Source of the DNA: Luscinia megarhynchos
Lineage: Eukaryota > Chordata > Aves > Passeriformes > Turdidae
Direction of reading: 5' to 3'
Length of the DNA stretch: 64,000 bases
NCBI GenBank assembly: GCA_034336665.1
Contig: JAPFBE010000002.1
Location: forward strand, 31,041,406 to 31,105,405
Shown: positions 50,949 through 64,000 of the stretch, one piece after another
How the letters are laid out: each line of letters opens with the position of its first letter
Numbering within the stretch: position 1 is the first letter of the stretch
Notes under the pieces: model-generated
Seen by the model: only the letters and a program-made list of their open reading frames with translations
Told to the model about the DNA's origin: nothing
The model's database searches: none
Translations under genes and position numbers: made by a program

Positions 50949-51700
50949 TTGGGGGCAAGGATTAGAGTTTGGGATTGGTGTAGGAGGTGGGGGAGAAGTA
51001 GGGGCTGAGAGTCAGGCTTGGGGTAAGTGGTCAGAGTTGGTGTAAAGGCTTAACAAGCATGTCTAACACAAAAAGCCCACTTACAGGCACAAAATCAACC
51101 CTCCCTTGCTGGCCCAGCTCTCTCACACCCTTGGTGTGAGTTTCACATGCCAGCCTCCAGGTCCTGCCTATTCATGTGCTGAGGCATGAGTTCCCCCTGG
51201 GATCCAGCTGAAGCATTCTGTGCTCCTGGAGCTCTGCCCATCTCCCACCTCCCAGGCACAAGTACCCTAGAGCTGGGATCAGAAGAGGGGCTCAATGTGC
51301 AGGGTCAAGAAAGGGGGCTTAGGCTTTGGGAATCTGGCTAGGGCTAGGGGTTGAGCCTACCTTTTGGGGAGAGGGATTCACCTTTAGAGTTAGAGGAGGG
51401 CTTAGGGTCGGGGTTTGGAGTTCCATGAAGAATTTTTGATAAGCAGTTGGGGTGTAGGTTGAAGGTGGAAGTCACAGTGAGGGCTGTGATTAGTGTTAGG
51501 GACAGCAGATTAGGGCTGCCATCAGAATAAGGATGTGGGGTAGGGATAAGATAAAGGGTTTCAGATTTGGGTTTTGGCCTTTGTGATAGAGCTTGTGGTT
51601 AGGGTTTAGTGAAGGGTGCTGGGGTAAAGTGCAGGGGTCAGGTTACACAGGCTTTGTGTAAGTGACCAGAGTTGGGTAAGGGCTTAGACAGTGTGGTCTT
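50949..51700. repeat. G-rich, degenerate telomere-like repeat region with a 634-bp spaced duplication
   Basis: The plus strand is rich in GGGTTAG-like words: GGATTAGAGTTTGGG, GGCTAGGGCTAGGGG, GGGCTTAGGGTCGGGGTTTG, GTGTTAGGGACAGCAGATTAGGG and GGTTAGGGTTTAGTG. A block of about 49 bp near 51016-51064 (GCTTGGGGTAAGTGGTCAGAGTTGG and on) recurs at about 51650-51698 (GCTTTGTGTAAGTGACCAGAGTTGG and on). The middle part (51065-51290) is more C-rich and not repeat-like. No coding frame is supported. It may be a decayed minisatellite or a remnant of interstitial telomere-type repeat. Confidence 0.65.
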
Positions 51701-51777
51701 GCATTTGCTGTACCCACTACATTGCCATCACTTTCATTGATTGTCAAGACAAATCTAAAACAGTCCTAGAGTCAGCA

Positions 51778-52280
51778 GCATGCCCCAGCAGCAAAGTGAG
51801 CCAGCAGCCCCCTGGGCTGTCAGGAGTGTTAGCAGCAGGTCAGTGGAGGTGATCATGAGCCCCTCTGATCAGCACTGGTGAGGCCACACATGGAGCACCA
51901 AGTCCAGTTCTGGGGCTCTGCAGTCCAGGAGAGGCACAGACATACTGGAGAAATTCAGTAAAGGGCCCTAAGAATAATTATGGGCCTGGAGCATCTCTCC
52001 TGTGAGGAGAGGCTCAGGGAGCAGGGACTGTTCAGCCTAGAGGAGAGGACGTTCAGTGAGATCTTAAACATTGTTTAGATGTCTGATGGGTGGGTGTAAA
52101 GAGGGCAGAGCCAGACTCTTGGTGATGCCCAGTGTCTGGACAAGAGTTCATGCGCACAAATTGAAATACAGGAAATTCCATCTGAGTATAAGAGAACACT
52201 GAGCTGAACCTACATTGAGCAGAGGGGTTAAACTATGTTATCTCTAGAGAATCCTGGCAACCTCAACTCTTCTATGATTT
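51778..52280 (+). repeat. CR1 LINE 3' portion with internal deletion
   Basis: Plus-strand CR1 motifs occur in order: GAGGCCACACATGGAGCACC, AAGTCCAGTTCTGGGGCTC, CTGGAGCATCTCTCCTGTGAGGAGAGGCTCAGGGAGC, ACTGTTCAGCC, GAGCCAGACTCTTGG, GGACAAGAGTTCATGCGCACAAATTGAAATACAGG and AATTCCATCTGAGTATAAG. A shortened 3' tail ends in TCTATGATTT. The part between the AAAATTC-type block and the tail is shorter than usual. The 5' limit is approximate. Confidence 0.88.
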
Positions 52281-53897
52281 GTAAGGAAATTATTTGCATA
52301 AATTTGTATTTAATTTTTGCTAGAAGTATCAAGGTCCACAGTCAAGCTTGACTATGCTAGAGGCCTCATTCATTCATGGTTGCATTTCAGTTTTACACGT
52401 TTAGCCCTTTGGGGAATACAAACGGAGATGGGATAATCTTTCTGACATAGGGAGCTTAGTCATTTAATTAATCAGTGAGTGATCCTACTATTTTATGGCA
52501 GTTCTTGCATCTTATTAAAGGTACAGGCTGTAACCTTTTCTTCTGAGAAGTTCTCTGCGACCTTAAGAAAGATAAAAATGCTCCTAGTCCAAATTTACAG
52601 ATTTTGCAGCATAAGCTCTGTGTACCAAAAGAATGTGCCATGGTGGTGTTCAGAGTTCGCCTGCTGTTTGGTGAATCTAATGTGCAATTTGAGAAAAATT
52701 AATTGTCTCATTACTTACTCCTCTCAGGAGAAAATTTACAGAATCTTAGATTGTGTGCTACTCAGGGTGCTCTTAAAGTGATATGTTTTATACATTATTT
52801 GGATTTCATAACTCAGGATTATTTTAGCAAATCATCAGTGCTAATTTTAATTAGAGGAAAATGCTTCTATTGGCATGAGAATATGCAAAGTCATGTATTT
52901 GTGTATAAAGTTTTTCAAGGTGACACTGACAACAAAGGGAACATGACATTCTGCAGATTTATAGTTTTCAGAGGAGCAGTCTATCAATAAATATTCTACC
53001 TTTGGTAGTATTGTCCTCTGAATCTGCTGTAATTAGGAGGCCAGCATTTTATCTGACCTGTTACCTGTTTTGTTTAGCTAACAAGCATTTCTTTTTCAGC
53101 CTTTTTTTTCTGTTGTTGTTATGTCAAATCTTTTCCAGCACTCCAAGCCTGATCTCCCATCCCTCTCCTGCAGTGCAGAGTGTAGTTCATATTGTGCCAC
53201 GTCTCAGAGAAGTAGCAAGGCTGCTGAATACATGTAACATTTTCACTGACTCCTCCCTAGTCTTTCAGAGTACTATGATCATTTAAACAAGCCACAGGAG
53301 CCTGGAAGCCGGCTGGTCTCTGCCAGATTTTGTCTTTTCCATAAATCTGGAGGAGGAAGAAGACTTTTGCAATATTTGCTCAATTCTCCCCCTCTCTTTG
53401 GAAGTAACTGAGGTCAGCCAATGTTGGAGCTGTCAGTGAACTTGAAGGATCTAGGAGGTCATGGGCTTTGCCTTAAGCAGGTCTCCTCTGTCTAGCCTAG
53501 CTCCAAGAAGGAGGTGAAGCCTAAGTTTAACATGGGGACTCTCTGACTCTTGCCATGTGGGCAATTGCATCTCCATGGAGGTAAAAAATGGAAACTGAGT
53601 AGGTGCACAGTCCTGAAAATCCTCCTGCCATGTGTTACTGACTTGTAGGTGAGCAGCTGTGACTCAGGTTAAAAAAGCAACAGTTTAATGACACTGAGCA
53701 ACCTCAAATGAATGTCTGGAGGCAAGGTTTCTTTGAGGGCCACTAGAGAGAGGACTTGATCAGCCACTAGCCTGAAGGTGACACCTGGAGCTGTTACTTT
53801 GAAAGGATCAGCAGTAGCACAACCCAAAACCAAGTCACATTTAGAGCTGTTTGACTCCCACCTCCTGAGGAAGCACAAACAGAACTGTGCTCCAGTA

Positions 53898-54051
53898 GAT
53901 CTATACTCTGATGGGACTAGGATTCGTTTGACACAGTTTCTTTAAACACAACTAATAATGAGCTGTACTCTGATTATCTGTGCTCTGATGGGACTAGGAT
54001 TCGTTTGACACAATTTCTTTAAACACAGCTAATAATTAGCTGTATGCCTTA
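53898..54051. repeat. 77-bp tandem duplication
   Basis: CTCTGATGGGACTAGGATTC begins at 53906 and again at 53983, an offset of 77 bp. The next 60 or so bases (GTTTGACACA, TTTCTTTAAACACA, CTAATAAT, AGCTGTA) repeat with only a few differences. The copies are therefore fairly recent. No gene or repeat family is recognised. Confidence 0.9.
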
Positions 54052-57000
54052 GATGAGCTGGGAAACTTTTTTATGAGAAATGTAAGAACTAGTAGCATTG
54101 TAGTCAAAACAATAATATACTACTCATTTGTTAAAGAAGGTTATTGGATGCATTTTTGCCCTTCCTATGGGAACACAGAACCTACTTTCACTCTGCATCA
54201 TATCCTTGCTCACATACTTACTGTATTCAGGTCTTATATTGTAGTAGCTTTAGGTGATTTAAAATATAGAACTACAATAGAATTTTCTCTTTTCCAGTGG
54301 CTGTGTTGCTAAGAAGACAAAACACTGTAGGGACCAGGAATTTAACTGAGTCAGAACATTAGTAATATTTGCAAAATTAATTAACCTCTAAAAAATACCT
54401 GTAAAACCAACTACACGTCCACTTTCTGCATGACTAATGTGAGAGGCCCTGTTTCTAATAAATGTACTTATAGCTTCATTACCCCAGCAGACCTTTGGAT
54501 GGTCTGGTTTAGTTATACTGATGCATTAGTAATTCAACAGATGAACACTTTTCCTGAGATATTTGCTAACAATTGAAAATTGCAGGGAAAAAAATCAAAT
54601 ACTGTATTATATTTCTACCCATTCATGGATTAATTGTCTTATCATAACTATTCCATGTAGAGTTTTCATGGTGATGACTTAAGAAATATTTGAATACTGA
54701 AGAATGGATGAACACTGCAGTATGACTTGAAGTGGTTTTGATGTCTGTTGGAAGAGTTGTTTTCAAAAGACACTACCACTTTACCAAGATTTTTATTTCC
54801 TGAGCTAATACATTTACATCTATGTTTTTATTTAACCTTTAGGAACAGTAGATCACGAGGATCCCTTTTATTTCTTTTAATGTAAAATTTAAAAAACTAT
54901 TAATGTTTTCGCCATTGTGTTGTATATAAAAGCATGCAAAAACAATCAGTCTTTCAGACCAGACCATGGGGACAAATTTCTTCTTGAGTTTCAGGCAATA
55001 TTATAGCACAAGTAAAGAAGCAGAAAAGAGTAGCAAATAAATTGCAATTCCTTCATGGACACTTAAAACAGGATAATGTCTAGTTGCAATTTCCTCTGAC
55101 TACTCCTGTCAGAATCTTGTTCTGTTTTGGACACAAAATAAAAACCAAAGTGGAAAGGAAAAGCTACTTTTTTATGCATCCAATTTCATACCTTTTAATA
55201 CTGGTAGACAGGCTCATTAATTTCAGTGGGTGTTGGATCAGGGTATAGATCTGGAAGCCTAAACTTACTTTTCCAAAAATAGAGTACATTTTTATTTCTT
55301 CACTATGTCCTAATTTGAAGTCCCTTGAATCAGACTATTAACAAAATATTATCCTATCTCACAAAATAATGCAGATAAAACTAAAATTCCACTCAACGCT
55401 CACATAATGCTTTTCCTCTTCAAAGCATTTTAGCATCACTGATTAATCATAGCATTAATTAAATGACTATATTTTTTTAAATTCAGCCTTCCAAAAGCTC
55501 TGTTCTCTGCAGGGAGCAGGGAAGAGCATAGCAAGGGACTAAAACCAGCTCCAGTAATCAGAAAACTTAGCCTGCAGCAATTAAACTGAGGAATCACTTT
55601 CCTTGCAGAATCTTTTTTACCTTGGGCTAGTGGAGAGATGAAAGGAAAGATGACAGTGCAGTCTAAACAAGAAATAAATCTGTTGCCTGTAAAGGAACTG
55701 TTTAATTGGATATATTTGCACTACTGAATCAATAGGTAGGCTTTCCATGTGTTTTCAAGTTTGTATACCTGGCAGGAAATGCAATCAAAATTAATTAGAA
55801 AATAAATTATTTGAGTTATTGCACACATGTACTCCATCTATTCTGGATATAAAACCCAAACATGCAAGAATAAATTCCTTGGATCCAACAACAATTACAC
55901 CTTAGGTTGTAATTTTTGTTCTCAGACAACCCTCCAGAGCTAAGACTGCGAGGGAGACAGCTAAAGCCACCACCCAAATTCTTTTTTCTGGCCAAGAGAG
56001 CAGAAACAGCAGAGGAGTTGGAATATCTCTGATTGTTTGCCTTAAAAAATGCTTTCTTCACATCTGAGGGTGACAAATAGAATCTTATTAGTGGAGATTT
56101 TTCTCCTTCTGTGGACCCAGCAGTTGTTTGGCATACCAGGTCAGCAGATAATTAGGCAGGTCAAGCTGAGCTTAAACTGAGTCATTTTTATAGTCCCAGC
56201 ATGGGTGAGACAGTCAACAAATTAATGCTTGCACTTCTTCCCAGATTTGTCTTCATAAACCAGGTTGCAAGTCAGAGAGCTCACCCTTGAGTTGGGCTGC
56301 CTGCATTTGATGATTGCTTCACTTCTCCAGCATGAGAGAGGGAGGATTGCTTGACTGATACATGGATGAGCATTCAGAACAGAAGCCATGCACTGTGCTG
56401 GGTGAGAGGTGTTGTTACAAACAGAAAATCCATTTGGCCATGGTGAACATAAATCTATTTCAGTATTAGTCTTCTGACTGTTTTGCTGCAAACATAATCG
56501 CCCCTGAAGGACATCTGGTTTCTCCAGAAACCCACGTGTCAGGCAGCATGCATCCCATGAAAATTGCCAAAAGGACAGCAGCAAAGAAGGAAGAGGCAGA
56601 GATGTTCAGCAGGGTCTCAATGCAGTGCTCTACCTTTGGCATTACCTCCGACAGAGCCAGCTGAAGAGCTTCTGCATGTGAAGTGCAGACATGGATCCAG
56701 CCTTTAAAGCACATGTTAGAACATGAATTAACAGGTTATGGTGAGCCAAAGAACCGTGGAAGTCCTTCAGTCTGTAGTTTTTACAATAACTGCTGGTATG
56801 AAGTCTGAATATCTCTAGTCTCACTGTGTGAGAGACAAGCAGAATATGAAGAAGTTCTATTGAGAGAGGAGTAAAATCAAGATTAGAAGTAAAAGCAGAT
56901 GAAATAGCTGCCTGTGGAATTCAGATATACAGGAGAAGCAACAAAAGTAGTACAAGAGCAATAGCTTTTAAACACACTGATATTTCTGAGTCTAAAATCT

Positions 57001-60000
57001 ATTAGCTTGCAAACTAGCTAAAATGTCCTTTAGTTCAGAACATTAAAAACTGTGAGTCTGTGGAGGGTAGGGGTGGGACTGAGAATGCAGGGGTGTTAAA
57101 AAAGCAGGATCTAGCTGACCATCAGGGTGTAGGTATTTAAACCAAAATGAGGAGAGATTGGAAACGCTTGGCAAACAAGGGAGATGCAGAGACAAGACAT
57201 GGCAAAGGATCATGAAAATTCACAGTTAAGACCCAAAGGTTTGAGGGGATGCAGCTCAAGGAAGAAAGAGTATTTGTCATGGAGTAGAGGAGAGAGGGGG
57301 TAGCCCTGAGAAGATGAGTTGAACACAAGGAAAGTAATCAGCTGGAGGAAGGCAGGAAACATATGGAATGGAAAAGTTATGTTTCTGGAAGCAGAGGCTG
57401 AAGGAGGAGGATAACTGGGTTAAAATGCAGTTACAGAAAAGAAAATCTATGAAGGATCTGGGAAAGCATATTGCTGAAAAGCAGTGATTGCATTGCACCC
57501 AGTTGTGATTTCCCATGGCATGTTCAGGTTCAAAATACCAAAATGCTTCTCTTTTGTCTTTGTCCAATGCTAATCATTTCTATACATGCTGCTCTTTCAT
57601 CCTTGCTGTGGATGTGCCCTTTGTCATTCCTTGTTCTCTTCGTACCTTTCTTTTGCAAAATATAGAACCAACATCTTTAATCTTTTTCAAAAGATAAAAG
57701 CTTCTATATTGGTTACCCTTTTAGATATTGGATTCTTTTACAAGCAAATCTCAACTGACATTGCCACACAGTTACTGGTGTTCTATGTGCTTTCATCATT
57801 CTGTGGTAGTTTGAGGGTTGCTTCCCTAAAACTAAAAGATGACTATTCGTGCTCCCTGTAGGGCTTTATATGCTACAGTGCTGATGGCTGAATTTATTCT
57901 TGATAAAAAAGATTTTTAAAAAAGAAAATCAGTGACTGACACATCACGTACAATGCATCAGGGAAGATACTGTTCCTCTTTGTTGTAGTCTGTACCAAAT
58001 ACCAATCTTATGTCTTGAAATTTTGCTGCCTGTCATCAGAGATGGTGAAAACCTGAAAGTGTGTATCATTTATCTGAAGTGAAGAGGGAATCTGAGACCT
58101 CCACCTGATTCTTTGTTCAGTTTCAGCAGCCATGAGCAAAGTGCACCTGGATCCTTGGGGGCACAGGAGGGCATGTGTGTGTAATGGTTTTTATTCTTTC
58201 TTTATTCTCAAAAAATGAAATACCTCTACAGAGTCTTAAAATTTAAGTTCAAAAAAAGCCTGCAACAAAATGATGTCTGGTATTGTTGTCTAGCTCAAAG
58301 TACTCATTATCCCAACTTAATTAGCAAGTTATGCTTAATGTGAAGCAGCTAAAATAGTGGCTTCCAGCCCATGAGGTTTGAGGTGCTTACTAAAACCAGT
58401 TTAACTCGTCACTCTTTTCTTTATAAATAATTGAGCTGAGGTGATAGTTTTTTTGGATAGGTATAATAGCAGAACTATAGTCAATTACCATTATGTAGTG
58501 CAATACATATTTATTTTGAAGTGCCAGAGAATACAAATGTTTGTGCATGTCACTAACATAAGAAGTAAAAGGACCTGAGTACCTAACCAACATTTTTGGC
58601 CGAACATTGAGAATGATTTCTAGGTGTCTAGAGGTAAGTGTTAAACTTTAAGGGGCAAAGGTTTCCAACTTTGTTTACATTTGCTTTTCCAGAAGCCTGT
58701 ATGTCTTCCATAGGTCTACTAACTGTGCAGGTATCTCATGTGTCCAGAGGATTTTGAAACCATGTTTCCCCTATCTGTTTGGATACATAATTTCCCCCCT
58801 ATTTACCTGAAAATGGTTTAATCATTTTCTTTACACTTACCATCCCAAAGTGATCCAGAATTGTCTGTTCTCTGACACTTCCTAGAAGTGGTGGGGCTCT
58901 TGCTGTTTGGGGCATGTTTTTAAGTCCTACTTCTCCAGGGTTTTTCCACTTTCTTCTACCAGTAACAATTGATGCACAGTGGTCTTAGGAATAAGAAACA
59001 GACGTGTTGTGATGAGGAGCATCACAGACCATGAGCCAGCTCATGGGGGCTTGGCAGTAGGCACTACCTTGGAGTATCATAAACCTGCTCTGTCCACAAC
59101 TGATGTCATGTCAAATGAGGGATGCCAGAGGGGGGAAAGAGAGCACTGCTGTGTGCAAACTGTGGGGCTTGCAGCCCTTCACATGCAATGTACCTGCAGT
59201 CAGCACTGCTACAGCCTGTATCTTACAGAGCTGGGTGGAGAGCAAAGTCGCTGGCTCAGTGCTTGCAGTGAAAAGCAGTCATGTCATTTAGTGGTGAGCC
59301 AGAGGGCATGAAACTTTTGTGATGGCTATGACCCTTATTTCAGGTTGTGCTTCTCTGTCTTCTTTTATAAACCTTCTTTTAAAAGGGGTCCTCTTTTATA
59401 AACCAACATTGCCTCATAAGGTGGATTTTTTTCTTATTCTTCACTCACCTTTCCTGCTGCTCCCCAAAGTCTGAGGAGTAATCATTTACTCAGTGGGTCA
59501 AGTGTCTCTCAACCTCAGTACTGCAGCCTTTTCTGCTTTCAAAGATACAGGTTTGTGTCTCCTTCCGTGTGCTGCCTTTACTCCTGGCCCAGCAGTTCCA
59601 GCATTACCCTGCTTCATATATTTGAGTTCACTTCCTACCCTGTCCCACAAAAAATCACGTGTTTGGCTCTAAGACCCAGTATGACAGCATTTCTCATCTC
59701 TTAGCGTATTTTGCCTTTAAAATTCAGAGTAGTTTTCCCCCTTGAGTCTTTCATTGGTGAAAGAAAATCTTATTACTCAAACTAACACACCTTTGCCCTC
59801 TGAAATGACATGAGGCTGACTGCTGCTCTGATGCCCACACTATAACTTGTATTGTCCATGTCCAGAGTCTGCTACATAGTGCAGTAAGCATAATCATGCT
59901 TTTTTATGGGCTCTTACATCCCCTCTTGCACCTCAGTATGTACTAGAAAATTTCCAGTGTTCAGAGTAGGCACAGGGCTCCTCTGGAGCAGCGACAGCTG

Positions 60001-63000
60001 GACCCTGGGAGGAGTTCCAGGTGCTTCACAAGTGCCAGTAGTGGTGATGTGTTACAGCTTAGAACAGTGGTATCTGACAGTGGAAGCGTGGTGCAGGAAT
60101 GAACCATCAAGTACAGTAGTCATGCTTGTGACACTGCTTTTGTGTAATGAATACAGTCTGATTTACTAGACTACCAGTTGAATAATACACTGACTTATGA
60201 CCAAAATCTGTTCCATACAAATTAACTAGAGAGTTTTGGCACATTTATTAAGTAATGATTGAAAATAATAATAAAAGCTCTCCCAGTCATACTCTTTCAG
60301 AAGTCTGTGAAATACTAAAGTTGAGTAGTATTAAAAACACAGGGGTGGTGAAAGTGCCCAAAACCACATACGTCTAAGTGGAGTGCACTGTTAGCAGAAA
60401 GAGAAGTGAAATCACAAATATTCTGACTACAGGCACCAGTAGTTCTGGAATAGGATATCTGTGCCTTTACAACAAAGAAAGTATGGCAGCATTTTGCCAT
60501 TTTTATGTTAAGCAGCTACACGATGTGAATTAATGGATATCTTTGGAGAGGAGAATAGTGAACAATTACTTTTATAGAAAAAGATCTATCTCTAAGACAG
60601 GGGTCTTAGTTTGAATTAACACCTGTTTGGGGTTTCTTGTTTCTTTAATAGGTCAATTTTCCTAATCTTATACTGTCACACTAGGAACTATGTCACAACT
60701 GTTTAATAAATTTGCCAATGTGTCAAAGGCATTGTTCAGAGATGAGTGAAAAAGTAAGTGGCTTCAATGATGTTATAATAGCAGCGTACTTGTCTCAAGG
60801 CAATACTGGGGAAATATTTCCAGAAGTAGAACCTTATCTGGGATGATTTTGCTGTGGTTTAATCTACCAGAAGAATACTTTGCTCTGCTGTTTGGCTCTG
60901 AAGTCAGAATCTCTCTTAGGACAAGTATTTTATCCTCTGATATGAAAAGTTTCCTGAGTTAAGTAATGTAGGCAGGTATTAAGGTGCTGAAACTTTCATC
61001 ATGCAAAGGAAAAGACATTAAATCTTCATTGTTGAAATAATAAGCAGATGCTATCATCTCACAGTCAAAGACTTAGTGCATTGTGTTAGATGAATCACCT
61101 TCTTAATATGAAAATTATGGAAGTCTTATCTTAGAAAAATAACTTTTAAATGTATAGTATTAGAAAAATGCTCTTCTGAGCACCCACAAGATAACCCCTT
61201 TCCTGTTATGTCTATTTTATGTCTTTCTTCCTTCCTTTAAGAGTGAAATTGAACAAATAAATAAGTTTTCTTTTTTCCTTGTCAAGCTGTTGGCTATGTT
61301 TAATCATATTATGTAAATCCTCTTTAAAAGCTTCAAATCAGTTTTGGGTCTTACAATGTGTAATGTTGTTCAAATACAAAAAATAAAAATAAAAAATCAA
61401 TTTGTTTGTGGATTAAAGTAGTTCTGTATGGACCCTAATGAAAATTACCAAGGCTATTTATTTTTAATATAATCCTCACACATCCGCCTCTCTTCCCAGC
61501 ATCCTCATCAGTTCTCACTTCTTCCATTCAGGGAGGCTTCTTGTGTTACAAGCTGAATTGCCCAGCTCTCCTACTAGTGGCTAGATAATAGTAGTGCTAG
61601 AGAACACTTTGCTGATGTTCCAGCACTGGTTTCCATTGCACATTTCAGTCTGCTTTCAGAAGAGGCTCTTAACACAGAAAAACATAATTCTAAGTAAATC
61701 TGCAAAATGTAACATACACCAGTGCAGAAGTCAAGGATCTCAGTTGTTTTGGGCTGATGCAACAGTACCTGTGGTAGGACTTCACATTCACACCACTGTA
61801 GAGCAAGGTTTCTTCTATAGGTCATGCTGGAAAACATGACTCTTCTTCATGTCTGCAGAAAAGCAGTAGAAACATAACTGAGATAAGTTAACCAATAACT
61901 GAGGGGGTTTTTTTCTGTCAGTGTGCTACTGTGGTTTATTAGCTATTTGTATAGTTTTAGAAAAACTTCTTGCAGTGTAAAGAATAGTCTTTGACTTTCA
62001 ACTTCCATTAATTCATTAATTCATTACAAAGCAAATTTCCTGCTTTTTCAATATATTTTCATATAGCTAACACAGTGTTCGAAGTACTCAAACCACAGAA
62101 AATGTGCTAACAGTTACACTTGTTACTAGGTTTTAAGGCCCACATAAACAGTGGCTTGGATCAGCTCTGTAGCCCAGCCATCCCCTTCTTCCAGCTGGTG
62201 CGCCAGCTGTGTTTGGTGAACCTCTGGAAAGATGTTCTGATGTCTTTGACATCAGATGCCTGTGGGATTGTGGTCAGTTGCTTTACCTACGTGGGTTTGC
62301 ACTTCATTGGAAGCAGCATTTCTGTCTTTCACTGCCTCCTGGGGACAGGGCAGGGAGAGGGAAGCTTGTCTCCCCAGCAGGCAGCTCCTGACAGGGGGCC
62401 TGGCAGTGACATTACAGGTTCTGGTAGGGGGGTCCCAGACTGGACACCAGCTTGCACAGCTGCCACAGATGGAATACGGTGACTGGGTTTTAGACCAACA
62501 GCGTGTGAGTCTTTGGCACTTGCTATATCCAAGGGCTAAATTTGATGCAGTTCTTGGGGGAGAAAGAAGGGGAAGGCAATTAAAAAACCCTATTAAACCC
62601 ACCCAGAATATAATTTACTTTAAATATGCATTTGATTAAGAATTGAATGGTAGTATTAGGCTGTAATTACTACAACTGCTCAGAATAAGGAATGCTGTTC
62701 TATCCCACTGTTACACATTATCTATAAAAAGCCTGTTTTATTGTTTTGAACTATCTGATACTGACTTGATCTCACTTCTAACTGAAGGGTGTGGATAGCA
62801 GATGTTAGAAGCTGCTGAGCATTGGCATGTCCAGAATGCTTATATCCTTCTTGACTGTGTCTGTTTTAGTTTTCTGACTGAGCTTTGCCTGATAGCTCCA
62901 AAGCCTTTATTGATGGTAAGCAGTATCTTGTGTGTCTAGGCATGTGTACAGGTGTGAATACTACTGCCTGGAATACTAAACCAGTTCCAGGAAAGAAATC

Positions 63001-64000
63001 TGCTTGGGGCAGCCATCCAGATTTCCTTACACCCAGTGCTCTGGGATGCAGTCTTTGGCTGCTAATGAAACTATCATCATGAACTGATTCCACCAGAGGA
63101 CTGAGGGGCTAAGATGCTCTGTTGCAATTTAAGTGAGGTCTAAAAAGAAAAAGGAATATTGGTCTATTCTGGATGTGTACACAGAGTAAAACGCAAAGTC
63201 TCACTGGTCTGATTTTTCTACTTGTACTTACTCCTGACCAGTGGCAGACACTGCTCTAGAAGAGTAAAAGCTACATCAAATCATAGTTTATTTTTTGAAA
63301 CACCAGCTTAATTTGATATGTGTTGCAAACTGGAGGAATCACTCTAAGTGATATACAACTATTAATGTGTTCAGGTAGCAGACAGATGCAGGTGAAAATA
63401 GCATTTCAGAGTTTTTTGCAACAGTGTTTCATAAATGTGTTGGGGAAAATAAGATTTTCAATTTGCTCAAACAAATAATTTCTGAAAGAAGTGCTAACAA
63501 CTGTCCTATGTCTGATATTAGTAATATTGCTTAAAATTGTAGCAGTGCAAGTAAATTAAATATTAAGTTCAAAGAAATAAAAATGTTTGAGGACAGTATT
63601 TGTATTTGTATTGCAGCGCACTGGTAAGATTCAAATCCTACTGTACATATTTTGTAAGCAGTCTAATACTTTTCATAATCAGGAATGTTTTTACATGTAT
63701 AAAATGAGTATTTTCTAACACCTCACATTACCACAAAATCTATTTGATAATCTTTAACAGTTCAATACAGAGATTAAGTTTTTATCTGTATTACAAATAT
63801 TCTGTTCAAATGACTCACTATAGTTCTACCACAGCAGGAAAAATTGTGAGAAATAAAAATGGTTCGATGTCTAACAGTTAAAAGATGTGATTTTCCTCTT
63901 GCCTCCACCTTCAAATATAGATACAAACAACTGAATTTATGAATTTAGAAATAACATTTTTAATAAGTACACATAAGCACTAATTGATCAGAATATTTTT
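54052..64000 (+). other. CTNND2: CTNND2 intron, 54-64 kb, no gene recognised
   Basis: I see no coding exon, RNA gene or clear mobile element. Slightly G+C-richer patches lie at 58980-59330 and 62120-62600 and hold overlapping open frames on both strands, with no recognisable domain. TTAATTCATTAATTCATTA (around 62008-62026) is a short ATTA-rich direct repeat. The intron continues beyond the window. Confidence 0.7.

Noticed and set aside
56466..56714. 82-residue minus-strand frame with a possible membrane segment
   Set aside because: Single short frame with no family match and no context; treated as chance.

Overview
The window is intronic vertebrate DNA, most likely from a songbird. It has large introns and low gene density. 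Its interspersed repeats are avian: many CR1 (chicken repeat 1) fragments, plus three solo endogenous-retrovirus LTRs of kinds I associate with passerine genomes. There is no bacterial-style gene packing, and most open frames are chance.

The only functional protein-coding gene I can support is CTNND2 (delta-catenin, a p120-catenin family armadillo-repeat protein), on the plus strand. Four consecutive internal coding exons are present: 5584-5701, 8728-8913, 18615-18788 and 30748-30898. Joined, they form one open frame with matched phases and canonical AG/GT splice sites. They encode about 210 residues from the later part of the armadillo domain, including the lysine-rich loop. Both ends of the gene lie outside the window. 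Introns are about 3.0, 9.7, 12.0 and more than 33.1 kb. No further exon was found after 30898, so 30899-64000 is one intron as far as I can see.

Intron contents, left to right: CR1 fragment (3.3 kb); GGAA microsatellite (5.3 kb); solo LTR (15.5-16.06 kb); long CR1 with a 21-bp internal duplication (23.2-24.0 kb) followed by unclassified repeat-like DNA; solo LTR with a perfect 5-bp target duplication (34.23-34.96 kb); CR1 scrap (36.7 kb); TTCAC pentanucleotide array (38.84 kb); third LTR (40.16-40.59 kb); two CR1 elements (42.45-43.43 and 43.80-44.02 kb); a decayed, apparently intronless copy of the 3' coding part of TJP1 (ZO-1) (47.15-48.37 kb); CR1 tail (49.85 kb); a G-rich, telomere-like repeat region (50.95-51.70 kb); CR1 (51.78-52.28 kb); and a 77-bp tandem duplication (53.9 kb). 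From about 54 to 64 kb I see unremarkable intron DNA.

The most notable observations are the TJP1 retrocopy, since processed pseudogenes are scarce in birds, the G-rich telomere-like segment with a 634-bp spaced duplication, and the apparent antisense orientation of all three LTRs relative to CTNND2. I found no convincing evidence of a wholly new gene system. Family assignments come from recognition, not from a search.
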